From DATFLS01 sp964413425 (GTDB taxonomy: Bacteria; Fidelibacterota; JAANXI01), in the NCBI GenBank assembly GCA_964413425.1, contig CAYPST010000030.1, positions 1-38,032 on the forward strand: a stretch of 38,032 nucleotides of DNA, in the 5' to 3' direction. Positions 1 through 6,509 of this stretch are shown here, piece by piece. Below the pieces are notes generated by a model. It saw nothing but the letters and a program-made list of their open reading frames with translations, was not told the origin of the DNA and ran no database searches. Positions within the stretch are counted from its first letter, which is position 1. Each line of letters begins with the position of its first letter. The position numbers and the translations under genes are program-made.

Positions 1-52
1 GTCCCTCCATTGAACCGGTTTAACGGTTTTCCTGAGTTGACTTAATAGTCAT
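1..52 (+). repeat. End fragment of MITE-like palindromic element (cut by window edge)
   Basis: These 52 bases are a perfect reverse complement of 13381-13432. They end in AATAGTCAT, the terminal inverted repeat of the element family described at 13381 and 37736. Inside is a small hairpin, AACCG-gtttaa-CGGTT. The rest of this copy would lie to the left of the window. The end abuts the fur promoter, whose -35 begins 11 bases later. Confidence 0.8.
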
Positions 53-62
53 GTTATTTTCA

Positions 63-91
63 TTGACAATTCCGGGATGAACTTTTATTTT
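63..91 (+). promoter_or_regulatory. Putative fur promoter
   Basis: TTGACA at 63-68 and TATTTT at 86-91 with 17 bp spacing. The predicted transcription start, near 98, puts the Fur box (101-115) directly over the initial transcribed region. The leader before ATG 120 is about 20 nt. Prediction from consensus match only. Confidence 0.55.
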
Positions 92-100
92 GCAGAAAAA

Positions 101-115
101 TGAAAATCATTATCA
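101..115 (+). promoter_or_regulatory. Fur box upstream of fur (autoregulation)
   Basis: TGAAAATCATTATCA matches the 7-1-7 Fur consensus TGATAATCATTATCA at 14 of 15 positions. It lies between the predicted promoter and ATG 120, five bases before the start codon. This implies that the regulator represses itself, and also that translation starts at ATG 120 rather than the in-frame TTG at 90. Confidence 0.75.
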
Positions 116-119
116 GATT

Positions 120-572
120 ATGAACGAAGAGTGGTACAGAACAAAACTAGTGGAGCAGGATATCCGACTCACCGAGGGACGGGATCTCATTTTGTCTATT
201 CTGACCGATCACATGAACCGGCACATGACGGTAGAAGATATTTATATGGAAGCACATAAACATAATCCCTCCATCGGAATGGCTACCATCTACAGAACCG
301 TGGATCTGCTGGTAACCTGCGGTTTGGCACAAAAATTTGAATTCGGAGAAGGCAAGGCACGATATGAGCTGGTGCCCAGTCCCGGTGAACCCGGCCACCA
401 TCACCACCTTATCTGTAAGAACTGTAATAAAATCATCAATTACGATGATTTCATGAACGAAGAAAAGGAATTTTTACAGAGCGTAGAACAAGGCCTGGAA
501 AACCGGTATGCTTTCCGGATTCTGGATCATCAAATCCAGTTTTACGGACGATGCAGAGAATGCCAGGAATAA
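120..572 (+). CDS. fur: Fur-family metal-responsive repressor
   Basis: This is a 150-residue Fur superfamily repressor that binds DNA as a metal-loaded dimer. An N-terminal winged helix carries recognition helix ATIYRTVDLL (residues 55-64). The C-terminal dimerisation domain has a HHHH run at 93-96 for regulatory metal, and two structural zinc pairs, CxxC at 99/102 and CxxC at 145/148. Length is typical of Fur/PerR. ATG 120 is preferred over TTG 90 because a near-perfect Fur box at 101-115 would otherwise lie inside the coding sequence. That box and the one at 596-614 before the next gene point to Fur proper, sensing iron. PerR or Zur cannot be excluded from sequence alone. Confidence 0.88.
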   Translation: MNEEWYRTKLVEQDIRLTEGRDLILSILTDHMNRHMTVEDIYMEAHKHNPSIGMATIYRTVDLLVTCGLAQKFEFGEGKARYELVPSPGEPGHHHHLICKNCNKIINYDDFMNEEKEFLQSVEQGLENRYAFRILDHQIQFYGRCRECQE

Positions 573-595
573 TCAAAAAATTTTCTCAAAAAATT

Positions 596-614
596 GAGAA
601 TGATAATCATTTGA
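596..614 (+). promoter_or_regulatory. Fur box upstream of NifX-like gene
   Basis: GAGAATGATAATCATTTGA matches about 15 of 19 positions of the classic Fur box GATAATGATAATCATTATC. Its right edge overlaps the -35 TTGACA at 611-616. An AT-rich hairpin (TTCTCAA-aaaa-TTGAGAA, 583-600) overlaps the left edge; it has no T-run and is not a convincing terminator. Confidence 0.7.
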
Positions 615-640
615 CATCTATAGACGTGTCCTGGCATAAT
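611..640 (+). promoter_or_regulatory. Putative promoter of NifX-like gene
   Basis: TTGACA at 611-616, 18 bp spacing, CATAAT at 635-640. The overlap of the -35 with the Fur box gives a simple steric repression model. The 5' leader to ATG 738 would be about 90 nt. Confidence 0.5.
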
Positions 641-737
641 TTACATGATCGAAGCCGGAATCACCTTAAAACAATCAGGAATTCACCGGCAATATAATCG
701 CGAACTTAACCGACAATTCTAACCTGAAGGTAACTGT

Positions 738-1100
738 ATGAAAGCAGCAATTGCTACAGATGGTGACCGTGTTTCGAAACACTTCGGGAGATGCTCACAT
801 TATACCATCCTGGATATCGAAGGCCGGCAAGTCGTTCACAAAGAAGTGGTTCAAAATCCGGGCCATCGGCCAAATTTTCTGCCACAATTTTTGAGCGATC
901 AGGGCGTTGACTGCATATTATCAGGTGGGATGGGACGAAAAGCCCGGGCCCTGTTCGATCAGCATGGGATTGAAGCTGTGGTTGGTGTGGAAGGTGAAAT
1001 CAACGAGGTCATCCATCGGCTCCTGCAAAATGACCTGGAAGAGAGCAAGAATCTCTGCTCGCCGGGTCACACCCAGCAGGGGCACGGCGGGTGTCATTAA
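738..1100 (+). CDS. NifX/NifB-like dinitrogenase iron-molybdenum cofactor family protein
   Basis: This 120-residue protein belongs to the Fe-Mo cofactor binding family (NifX, NafY, C-terminal NifB). Members bind Fe-S or Fe-Mo clusters, and many occur in organisms without nitrogenase. The fold starts at residue 1 (AAIATDGD), with HFGRC at 15-19 and SGGMG at 62-66. The C-terminal tail is rich in metal ligands (C107, H111, H116, C119, H120). GAAGG lies 7 bases before the ATG. No nitrogenase genes are seen nearby, so a role in iron-cluster carriage or iron homeostasis is more likely than nitrogen fixation. The Fur box at its promoter supports iron control. The next gene is convergent. Confidence 0.8.
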   Translation: MKAAIATDGDRVSKHFGRCSHYTILDIEGRQVVHKEVVQNPGHRPNFLPQFLSDQGVDCILSGGMGRKARALFDQHGIEAVVGVEGEINEVIHRLLQNDLEESKNLCSPGHTQQGHGGCH

Positions 1101-1148
1101 TGACCGCTTCCGGAGACAGCGCTCTCATTCAGATGGCAATCCCCGCAC

Positions 1149-2277
1149 TTATTGATTGGAGAAATAATACCGCCCCAGATATCCGATAACAGCCTGTTTC
1201 ACTTTCAGGGGATCAATAATACCGGCATGGCGGAACATGACTTCTCCTCCTGGCTTCACTATCATGGTGTAAGGGAGATTTCCTGCCCACTCCGAATTCA
1301 TTAGTTCAATCAACTCATATTTATCTGGTGACCGGAAAAGATAATTCGTGGTGGAGGCCTCCTGTTTCTTCAGAAATGCCAGCGCCTGATCGTATTTCTC
1401 AGGATCGTCGGCACTGACGGTAACCATCTCGAAGTTCCGGTTCCGATACATCCGGTTGATGGCCACCAACTCCGGAAATTCGGCGACACAAGGTCCGCAC
1501 CAGGTCGCCCATACGTTGATGAACCGGAGATTCTCGGTGTTATTCCGGACGACCTTCTCCAGCGCGTCGCTTCCAATTCTCTCCAGAGTCACTTCTTCCT
1601 TTGCCCAGCGTTCAAATGCCCTGTCCACCGCAGGCCGTTTATCAGCCCACTTAATAGAACATCCGAACGTTTTTGTTTTTTCCACAGGCACCGGTCTCCC
1701 TTCCAAAAGTGCTTCAATGGCATTCCGTGCATCATGGGAAGTCACTCTTTCCGGGTTTTCGGCGTCATCGACGCGCCCGACGTATCTGAGTTTCCTTTCC
1801 TGGTCGAACACGAAGACGTGTGGCGTGGCAGCGGGCCCATATGCCTTGGACACTTCCTGAGAGTCTCCGTCATAAAGATAGGGAAAATTAAACTGATGCT
1901 CTCTGGCCCGGATTTTCATTTCCTCGAAGGAGTCACTGACATCCGTGTAGCCTAATTCATCCAGCCGGAGTGCCTTGGGATCGTTTGGCGAAATCGCCAC
2001 CAGTGCCACTGCCCGGTCTTTATAATCGGCAGCCAGTGCCTTCATTCGCTCTTCATACGCCTGCGCCGTCGGGAAATGGTTGCAGGTAAACACTACAACT
2101 AGTATTTTCGCCCGGGCGAAAGCACTCAGGCTATAGTCTCTCCCGTCAACCCCTGGCAATGTAAACTGTGGAGCGGGCTTCCCCTATCTCAAGAGTCTCA
2201 ATCCCGGCCGCATTCAGATAACCAAACCCGAACACCACCAAAAGCAGTGTCAGAATATTGTGCATATACCTGGTCAT
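1149..2277 (-). CDS. Exported two-domain redoxin/TlpA-like thioredoxin protein, disrupted by a frameshift
   Basis: Residues here are numbered within the main open frame, 1149-2159. Its first half is a peroxiredoxin-like domain (FTCNHFPTAQAYEERM, Cys26); family members usually read CNHCP, so the second cysteine is Phe here. Its second half is a TlpA-type thioredoxin domain with WCGPC at 220-224 and the cis-Pro loop near 295. The family acts as periplasmic thiol-disulfide reductases or peroxidases. The signal peptide lies in another frame: ATG 2277, with AGGAGG six bases upstream, starts MTRYMHNILTLLLVVFGFGY and runs into IETLEIGEA before stopping near 2146. Removing one G from the GGGG run (plus-strand CCCC 2181-2184) joins IETLEIG to KPAPQFTLPGVDG, the expected family sequence. 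It is either a recent pseudogene or a sequencing/assembly error. Confidence 0.75.
2181..2184 (-). other. Frameshift site (homopolymer C4/G4)
   Basis: Four C on the plus strand. Three would restore a single open frame from the signal peptide (start 2277) into the redoxin domain. The fused text ...LEIGKPAPQFTLPGVDG fits redoxin proteins, which commonly begin this way. Confidence 0.7.
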
Positions 2278-2343
2278 TCTTATCCTCCTGATTGACAAAA
2301 TATCAACGTAGCAGACATTCCACTCATATTGCCTGGGATGCAA

Positions 2344-2634
2344 TTATTCGGCGTATTGCACTTTTACCCGATACAGGTTTATAAGGGCCCCGGGGAGCGC
2401 TGTGATAAACAGCACATTTATATGAGGTTCAATAAAATACTGAACCAGAAAACCGAAAACAAGCAACCCGACAAAATACTGAACGGCGTGCTCCTGCACA
2501 TAAAATAATCCCAGTGGATTAAACAGTCCCAGCATAAAGGCAAGCCATGGATTCCCGGGATATCGCTTTCGGAGGAGTAAGGGCAAAATAAGATAGAGGA
2601 TAATGACAATTTCAGCCCAGCCGATAGTACTCAT
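2344..2634 (-). CDS. Small hydrophobic membrane protein, unknown function
   Basis: A 96-residue protein with about three membrane segments (roughly residues 6-20, 29-46 and 52-85), separated by a basic loop RKRYPGNP. No family is recognised beyond a general resemblance to small YqaE-like or DUF-type inner-membrane proteins. It starts at ATG 2634 and ends 67 bases before the redoxin start codon at 2277, so both probably share one transcript. The motif GLFNPLGLFYVQ is an odd glycine/aromatic stretch between membrane segments. Confidence 0.6.
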   Translation of the reverse strand: MSTIGWAEIVIILYLILPLLLRKRYPGNPWLAFMLGLFNPLGLFYVQEHAVQYFVGLLVFGFLVQYFIEPHINVLFITALPGALINLYRVKVQYAE

Positions 2635-2714
2635 AGGGTGCCTGAAGTTCGTTCCAGAGGGATCCTTGCTTGTCGACTTTTCATTTCCGGTAATATATCA
2701 ACGGATTGGAACGG

Positions 2715-2855
2715 ATGAAAACGAAAGGTTCAGGATTGAAAAGAGAAACCAGGTGCTTATATTTTCTGTTCCCTGATGCGGGAATCGATTTTCGGAAGGT
2801 TCAAGAGAATCACACTGCTCCGTACTTAAGATATTTCGGCCAAACAGAAGTATAA
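2715..2855 (+). CDS. Candidate 46-residue ORF ending at a terminator
   Basis: An ATG at 2715 opens a 46-codon frame starting MKTKGSGLKRETRCLYFLF. Its TAA stop (2853-2855) sits at the first bases of a strong plus-strand terminator. No clear Shine-Dalgarno is present (GGAACGG just before the ATG) and no family is recognised. The terminator is the main support, because it shows that something on the plus strand is transcribed here. That could equally be a small RNA of about 180 nt, starting downstream of a weak TAATAT box at 2691-2696. Confidence 0.3.
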   Translation: MKTKGSGLKRETRCLYFLFPDAGIDFRKVQENHTAPYLRYFGQTEV

Positions 2856-2882
2856 GCTCCGGGGATATCCCCGGAGCTTTTT
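2854..2882 (+). terminator. Rho-independent terminator, plus strand
   Basis: A perfect 11-bp stem AAGCTCCGGGG / CCCCGGAGCTT with an ATAT loop, followed by TTTTT-type sequence. The T-run is on the plus strand only, so it terminates rightward transcription, although all annotated genes on both sides are leftward. Confidence 0.8.
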
Positions 2883-3041
2883 CCTTAATTGTTTGTCTTC
2901 CCCGCAAACCAAATAACAGAGGTAATTAATTCTATGGAGCCGAGATGATTTTATCAGGGACTCCTTCGCTGAAGCAATAACATACATCAGTATTGATTTC
3001 TATCGGAATTACATCCGTATCAAAGATACATTCAATGAAAA

Positions 3042-4418
3042 TCAGAGTTTGATTTGTGTTGTCCCTCCGAAGAGATCGAAACACAGAAATATATTTTCAT
3101 TTTCCGCATACCAGGTTCCGCTTTGAAGTGCCCGCAGTGAGCCGACTTCTGTGAGTTGAATTGATTCTCCGGCGGCCTGAACAGTCGGTTCTCCCGATGT
3201 TTGTCGTGTGGTTTTCAGCGTGTATCTCCGGGTGGAAAATGGGGCATCCAATCTAATCTCATTGCCGCTTCTGGTAATCGCCGTCAATTCTTTTGCCGCC
3301 CAATAACGTGCAATTTCACTGAGCTTCATCCAGATGACATTCTCATATTTGGCATGCACCCGGCGAACCACTTCCTTAAAAATATTGAATCCGATTTTTT
3401 CTCCGTTATAATAAATGCCCGGCCAGTGGCATACCATGATGGCGGGTTCTTCTTTTTCAATCACCTCCACCAGACGTCCTTTTTGAAGATCTTCGGTGAT
3501 AAAACGATCAACGGAGCCCGGTGTCAGGCCATCCCATCCCCCGAACCAATCACCGGTGCATCCGATAATAGACACCACGCATTTCGGATCATTGGTGTTC
3601 AAATCAGCAGCATATTTCACCTGGGGCTGGACACTCCTTTCCTGGTCCGTAAACAGATCCCGGAAGTAATGCGAGACATCTGCATTGAACACCTCCCGTA
3701 CGGCTTCTCGTGTTCCCAGCGCCAGGTTTTCACGATTCTGGCTGCCAAATCCTCCGGGCGTGGTGATACCTTCACAGTATAATCCGGCATTTCGCAGAAT
3801 TCGCAGGGCATAGGCCATATACTCCGCCAGCACATCCGCACTTTTATCCTGGCTCCATCCCCAGTTTTCCATATAATCGGGAGAAGGCTCCTGGAAGGGC
3901 CTCCCTGTATAAATATCGATGACCCGGGTATGGCTGATCATTTCCGGATGGATATCCCAGTCTTCCGACATGAAGTCCCGGACCAGTGCCAGACTCTGGC
4001 TCAGTTCCTGTTTGGACCACCCCGGGAGAAAACGATCCACCCAGCCAACACAGGCCGGATAAGGGACGATACTGTACTTCCCTTTCACCCCGTGCTCCCG
4101 GCACCACTCGCCGAACTCCCGAACAAACGCATCCGGAATTTCTTCTGGCAAACTCCGCCAGTCCTGCGGATAGCGATCCGGAAATACTTCGTGGAATTGC
4201 GGAATCCCATAATAGGCCATGTTCACCAGACAGGTGGAATCATCAATGATGAAGCTAAGCGGGACTTTATTCTCCGGATTCAGAACGTGGACTGTTGCGT
4301 CACCGGCAGTTCTTTCCTGACCAACCAACCACCTCGGAGATAGGAGTGCAGCACTGCCGGCCGCCGCTGTTTCGAGAAACTTCCGTCGTGTATACTCGCT
4401 TTGCTTATTGGTTTTCAT
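3042..4418 (-). CDS. Tat-exported polysaccharide deacetylase-like protein
   Basis: A 458-residue protein with a Tat signal at its N-terminus (TRRKFLETAAAGSAALL, residues 10-26). The body resembles the NodB/polysaccharide-deacetylase beta/alpha barrel: SFIIDDSTCLVN near 55 carries the paired aspartates, GKYSIVPYP near 112 is the next strand, and MVCHWPGIY near 330 a later histidine-containing strand. The family removes N- or O-acetyl groups from sugars. This subgroup is uncharacterised, so activity is inferred. The C-terminal ~80 residues look like a separate beta domain (TRRYTLKTTRQ...). A GGAGGAG lies about 14 bases upstream of the ATG. It appears monocistronic, with a repeat-bearing intergenic region before it. 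Confidence 0.65.
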   Translation of the reverse strand: MKTNKQSEYTRRKFLETAAAGSAALLSPRWLVGQERTAGDATVHVLNPENKVPLSFIIDDSTCLVNMAYYGIPQFHEVFPDRYPQDWRSLPEEIPDAFVREFGEWCREHGVKGKYSIVPYPACVGWVDRFLPGWSKQELSQSLALVRDFMSEDWDIHPEMISHTRVIDIYTGRPFQEPSPDYMENWGWSQDKSADVLAEYMAYALRILRNAGLYCEGITTPGGFGSQNRENLALGTREAVREVFNADVSHYFRDLFTDQERSVQPQVKYAADLNTNDPKCVVSIIGCTGDWFGGWDGLTPGSVDRFITEDLQKGRLVEVIEKEEPAIMVCHWPGIYYNGEKIGFNIFKEVVRRVHAKYENVIWMKLSEIARYWAAKELTAITRSGNEIRLDAPFSTRRYTLKTTRQTSGEPTVQAAGESIQLTEVGSLRALQSGTWYAENENIFLCFDLFGGTTQIKL

Positions 4419-4479
4419 GGCGTGGTTGAGTTCTCCTCCCGAATTTCCAAAGTTATTGGTATCTTGATACAGCTGATCT

Positions 4480-4645
4480 GAGTCTATTTAGAAAACGCCT
4501 CGCTCCGAAGGGATGCTCCGAAGTCCCAGAAGGTCCAAGGGACTCCTTCGGAGGATCCCGTTGGGAGCGTCTCTTCGAGGCCTTTGGCAAAGAGATCCCT
4601 CCGGGACAAAGAAAATATACAATATCTCCGTCCGAATAGCGTCAT
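4480..4645 (+). repeat. Degenerate member of dispersed palindromic repeat family
   Basis: It begins GAGTCTATTTAGAAAACG followed by CCTCGC. This is nearly identical to the copy at 18503 (GAGTCTGTTTAGAAAACG, CCTCGC). It ends AATAGcgTCAT, close to the TIR end AATAGTCAT. Inside are a strong hairpin (CTCCGAAG-TCCC...GGGA-...CTTCGGAG, 4516-4553) and the modules GGATCCCGTTGGGA and GATCCCTCCGGGACAAAG. Size (~166 bp) matches the intact elements. The whole gap 4419-4747 is otherwise without a supported gene. Confidence 0.55.
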
Positions 4646-4747
4646 ACATTGTGCTTATATCTTCTCTCCATACTCAACAGAAGCCAGGTGCACCACCTTG
4701 TATCAGACGCATGTTTGCTAAACACTCTCAGCTGATGTGCTGAAAAT

Positions 4748-5122
4748 TCAATCGATTATTTTTTTCCCAAATGGAGTAAAGGCCAGGCCCGCCAATTTCA
4801 TATGCTGGGCGGCAAAGGGAATGCCGATAATGGTCGCGGCGCAGAGGATTGCGAACAAAACATGGGTCAGAGCAATCCATATTCCGCCGATAATAATCCA
4901 GATGATATTCATAATTAACGCCAGCAATCCCGTCGACGATCCGGTATCCTCAATACGTTTGCCAAACGGGATCAATCCAAGAACGGAGAGCTTCAGGCAT
5001 TGGATCCCGAACGGAATGCCGATAACGGTCACACACAATGCCAGTCCGCTGATTACATATTCCAGAAAAATAAAAATGCCTCCGCCCAATACAATCCATA
5101 ATATGTTTCCCAGCAAATGCAT
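4748..5122 (-). CDS. yccF: YccF-family inner membrane protein
   Basis: This 124-residue protein has two tandem copies of the YccF unit. Each has a hydrophobic helix pair (LGNILWIVLGGG, residues 4-15; IMNIIWIIIGGIW, residues 70-82), then GIPFG/GIPFA and a PFGK end (residues 52-55 and 117-120). It lies in the inner membrane. The molecular function of the family is not established. Length and repeat layout are normal. It stands between a repeat region and the UlaG-like gene, with 98 bases to the latter, so it may be the second gene of that transcript. Confidence 0.85.
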   Translation of the reverse strand: MHLLGNILWIVLGGGIFIFLEYVISGLALCVTVIGIPFGIQCLKLSVLGLIPFGKRIEDTGSSTGLLALIMNIIWIIIGGIWIALTHVLFAILCAATIIGIPFAAQHMKLAGLAFTPFGKKIID

Positions 5123-5220
5123 AGTTCCAATATACCTGTGATGTTGTATTAATCCGTTCCGGCCACGAGACCAACTCCCGCTGCACCTTTCCCGTCGGGA
5201 AAAGAGCTGTTCGGCGTCCT

Positions 5221-5955
5221 CTAGCGCAGGGAACGGATCCGCACTTCAATCTCCTCCTGATCTTTCAGCAGGGCGACCAGTGCCTCCGGATCCGTATCCC
5301 CGTAGTGATAAGGATAAAGAATATCCGGTCGAAATGCGGCGGCCGCATCCGCAACCATTTCGGGTGTCATCGTATATGGAAGATTCATCGGCAAAAATGC
5401 AATATCGATATTCTGCAAAGACTTCATTTCAGGCGTATTCTCGGTGTCACCTGCCACATACATGCGGGTATCTCCGAATGAAATCACATAACCATTGCCA
5501 TCTCCCCTGGGATGATAAGGCTGGTCTGCACTGCGCATGTGGACAATATTGTAAGCCGGAATCGCTTCCACCTGCAGTCCCTCAATTTCTTTTGTGTCTC
5601 CATTGCGCATCACTATCGCCTGATCCAGTTTCCCGGCCAGATCGCCGGAAACAACCACCACAGTCTCATCAGAACGCAATTTGTTAATTGTGGCGGGATC
5701 GAAGTGATCACCATGTCCGTGGGTGACGAGAATGATATCGGCGCCGGGTAATGTTGAATAATCTCCATATTGCGGTACCGGATCAACATGAATGACCTTC
5801 CCCTGATATTTAAACATGAGCGTTCCATGTCCGATGAAGGTTATTTCCAGGTCGCCCTCTGCGGTGGAAATCACATCCTGTTCATACTGTTTCTGACTGA
5901 CCAGGCAAACCGGAATCACTGTGAGAATGAGGATAGCCGTGAATCGTTTCACCAT
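5221..5955 (-). CDS. Exported UlaG-like metallo-beta-lactamase-fold hydrolase
   Basis: A 244-residue protein with an N-terminal signal peptide (VKRFTAILILTVIPVCLVS) and then an MBL fold. FIGHGTLMF (residues 40-48) is the UlaG-type opening, HGHGDHFD (79-86) the metal-binding HxHxDH motif, AGDTE near 169 supplies the bridging aspartate, and YPYHYGDTD near 215 the last histidine. The family hydrolyses phosphodiesters or lactones. Substrate cannot be told here. Export to the periplasm is unusual for UlaG but common for this MBL subgroup. CCTCCC before the ATG on the plus strand gives a GGGAGG ribosome site. Confidence 0.8.
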   Translation of the reverse strand: MVKRFTAILILTVIPVCLVSQKQYEQDVISTAEGDLEITFIGHGTLMFKYQGKVIHVDPVPQYGDYSTLPGADIILVTHGHGDHFDPATINKLRSDETVVVVSGDLAGKLDQAIVMRNGDTKEIEGLQVEAIPAYNIVHMRSADQPYHPRGDGNGYVISFGDTRMYVAGDTENTPEMKSLQNIDIAFLPMNLPYTMTPEMVADAAAAFRPDILYPYHYGDTDPEALVALLKDQEEIEVRIRSLR

Positions 5956-6144
5956 GATACACCTCCCTTATGCTATAAGGATTTATCCGAAGGCTCCGTT
6001 TGGGGGCTCAGATAAATCTGATAGATTATCCGGAGGTGAGAACAATATACTGTCCTGCGCTGACATAAGTTCTCCCTCCGAATACTTGATTCTCCCAGGA
6101 TTTTCCGGGTTGATTGGCAGGAATCCGCATGCCGTTCATTGCGC

Positions 6145-6417
6145 CTAAATCCCCATATTACTCAAGGTGTTTATCACCTGGCGCATGGTTTTGGTTAAAT
6201 CAGGATGCGTGGTTTCTAATCTCCCCACTGCCTGATTGAGTCGGTCATTCAAAGAATGATGGGCACCGGCCTTGTCACCTTCACTTTCATACAGGATATG
6301 CTGGATATCAGATTCCAGTTCCTCGAGCAATTGCTCGGTCTCTTTATCGACAGACGTCGTATCATGCAGTTTACTATGCAGGTGTTCCAGGATCTCACGA
6401 AACCGTTTCTGCTCCAT
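6145..6417 (-). CDS. DUF4404-family protein
   Basis: A small all-helical protein (90 residues from ATG 6417) of the DUF4404 type: LxxLHxxLxxTxSVDxETxxLLxELxxDI, then a second helical half ending in a conserved LSNMGI. ATG 6417 is chosen because AAAGGA lies about 10 bases upstream. An upstream in-frame ATG at 6444 has no ribosome site and would give 99 residues. The function of the family is unknown. It is probably cytosolic, since no signal or membrane segment is seen. Confidence 0.75.
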   Translation of the reverse strand: MEQKRFREILEHLHSKLHDTTSVDKETEQLLEELESDIQHILYESEGDKAGAHHSLNDRLNQAVGRLETTHPDLTKTMRQVINTLSNMGI

Positions 6418-6509
6418 AAATCCAATATCCTTTCTTTCATTCACGAACTGATTCTCCGTTAAAAATATATGCTCGGAGATATAGAGTCAAATGGGAAGGC
6501 ATTCAGCCA

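Noticed and set aside
90..119. Extending fur to an in-frame TTG at 90
   Set aside because: It would put the -10 box and a 14/15 Fur box inside the coding sequence. ATG 120 fits the promoter layout.
583..600. Terminator after fur
   Set aside because: The hairpin is AT-rich and lacks a following T-run; it overlaps the next Fur box instead.
2698..2907. 69-codon minus-strand frame
   Set aside because: It reads antisense through the perfect terminator hairpin and has no family features.
4513..4743. 76-codon plus-strand frame before yccF
   Set aside because: It starts within the 4480 repeat and reads through its GATCCC/GGGACA modules.
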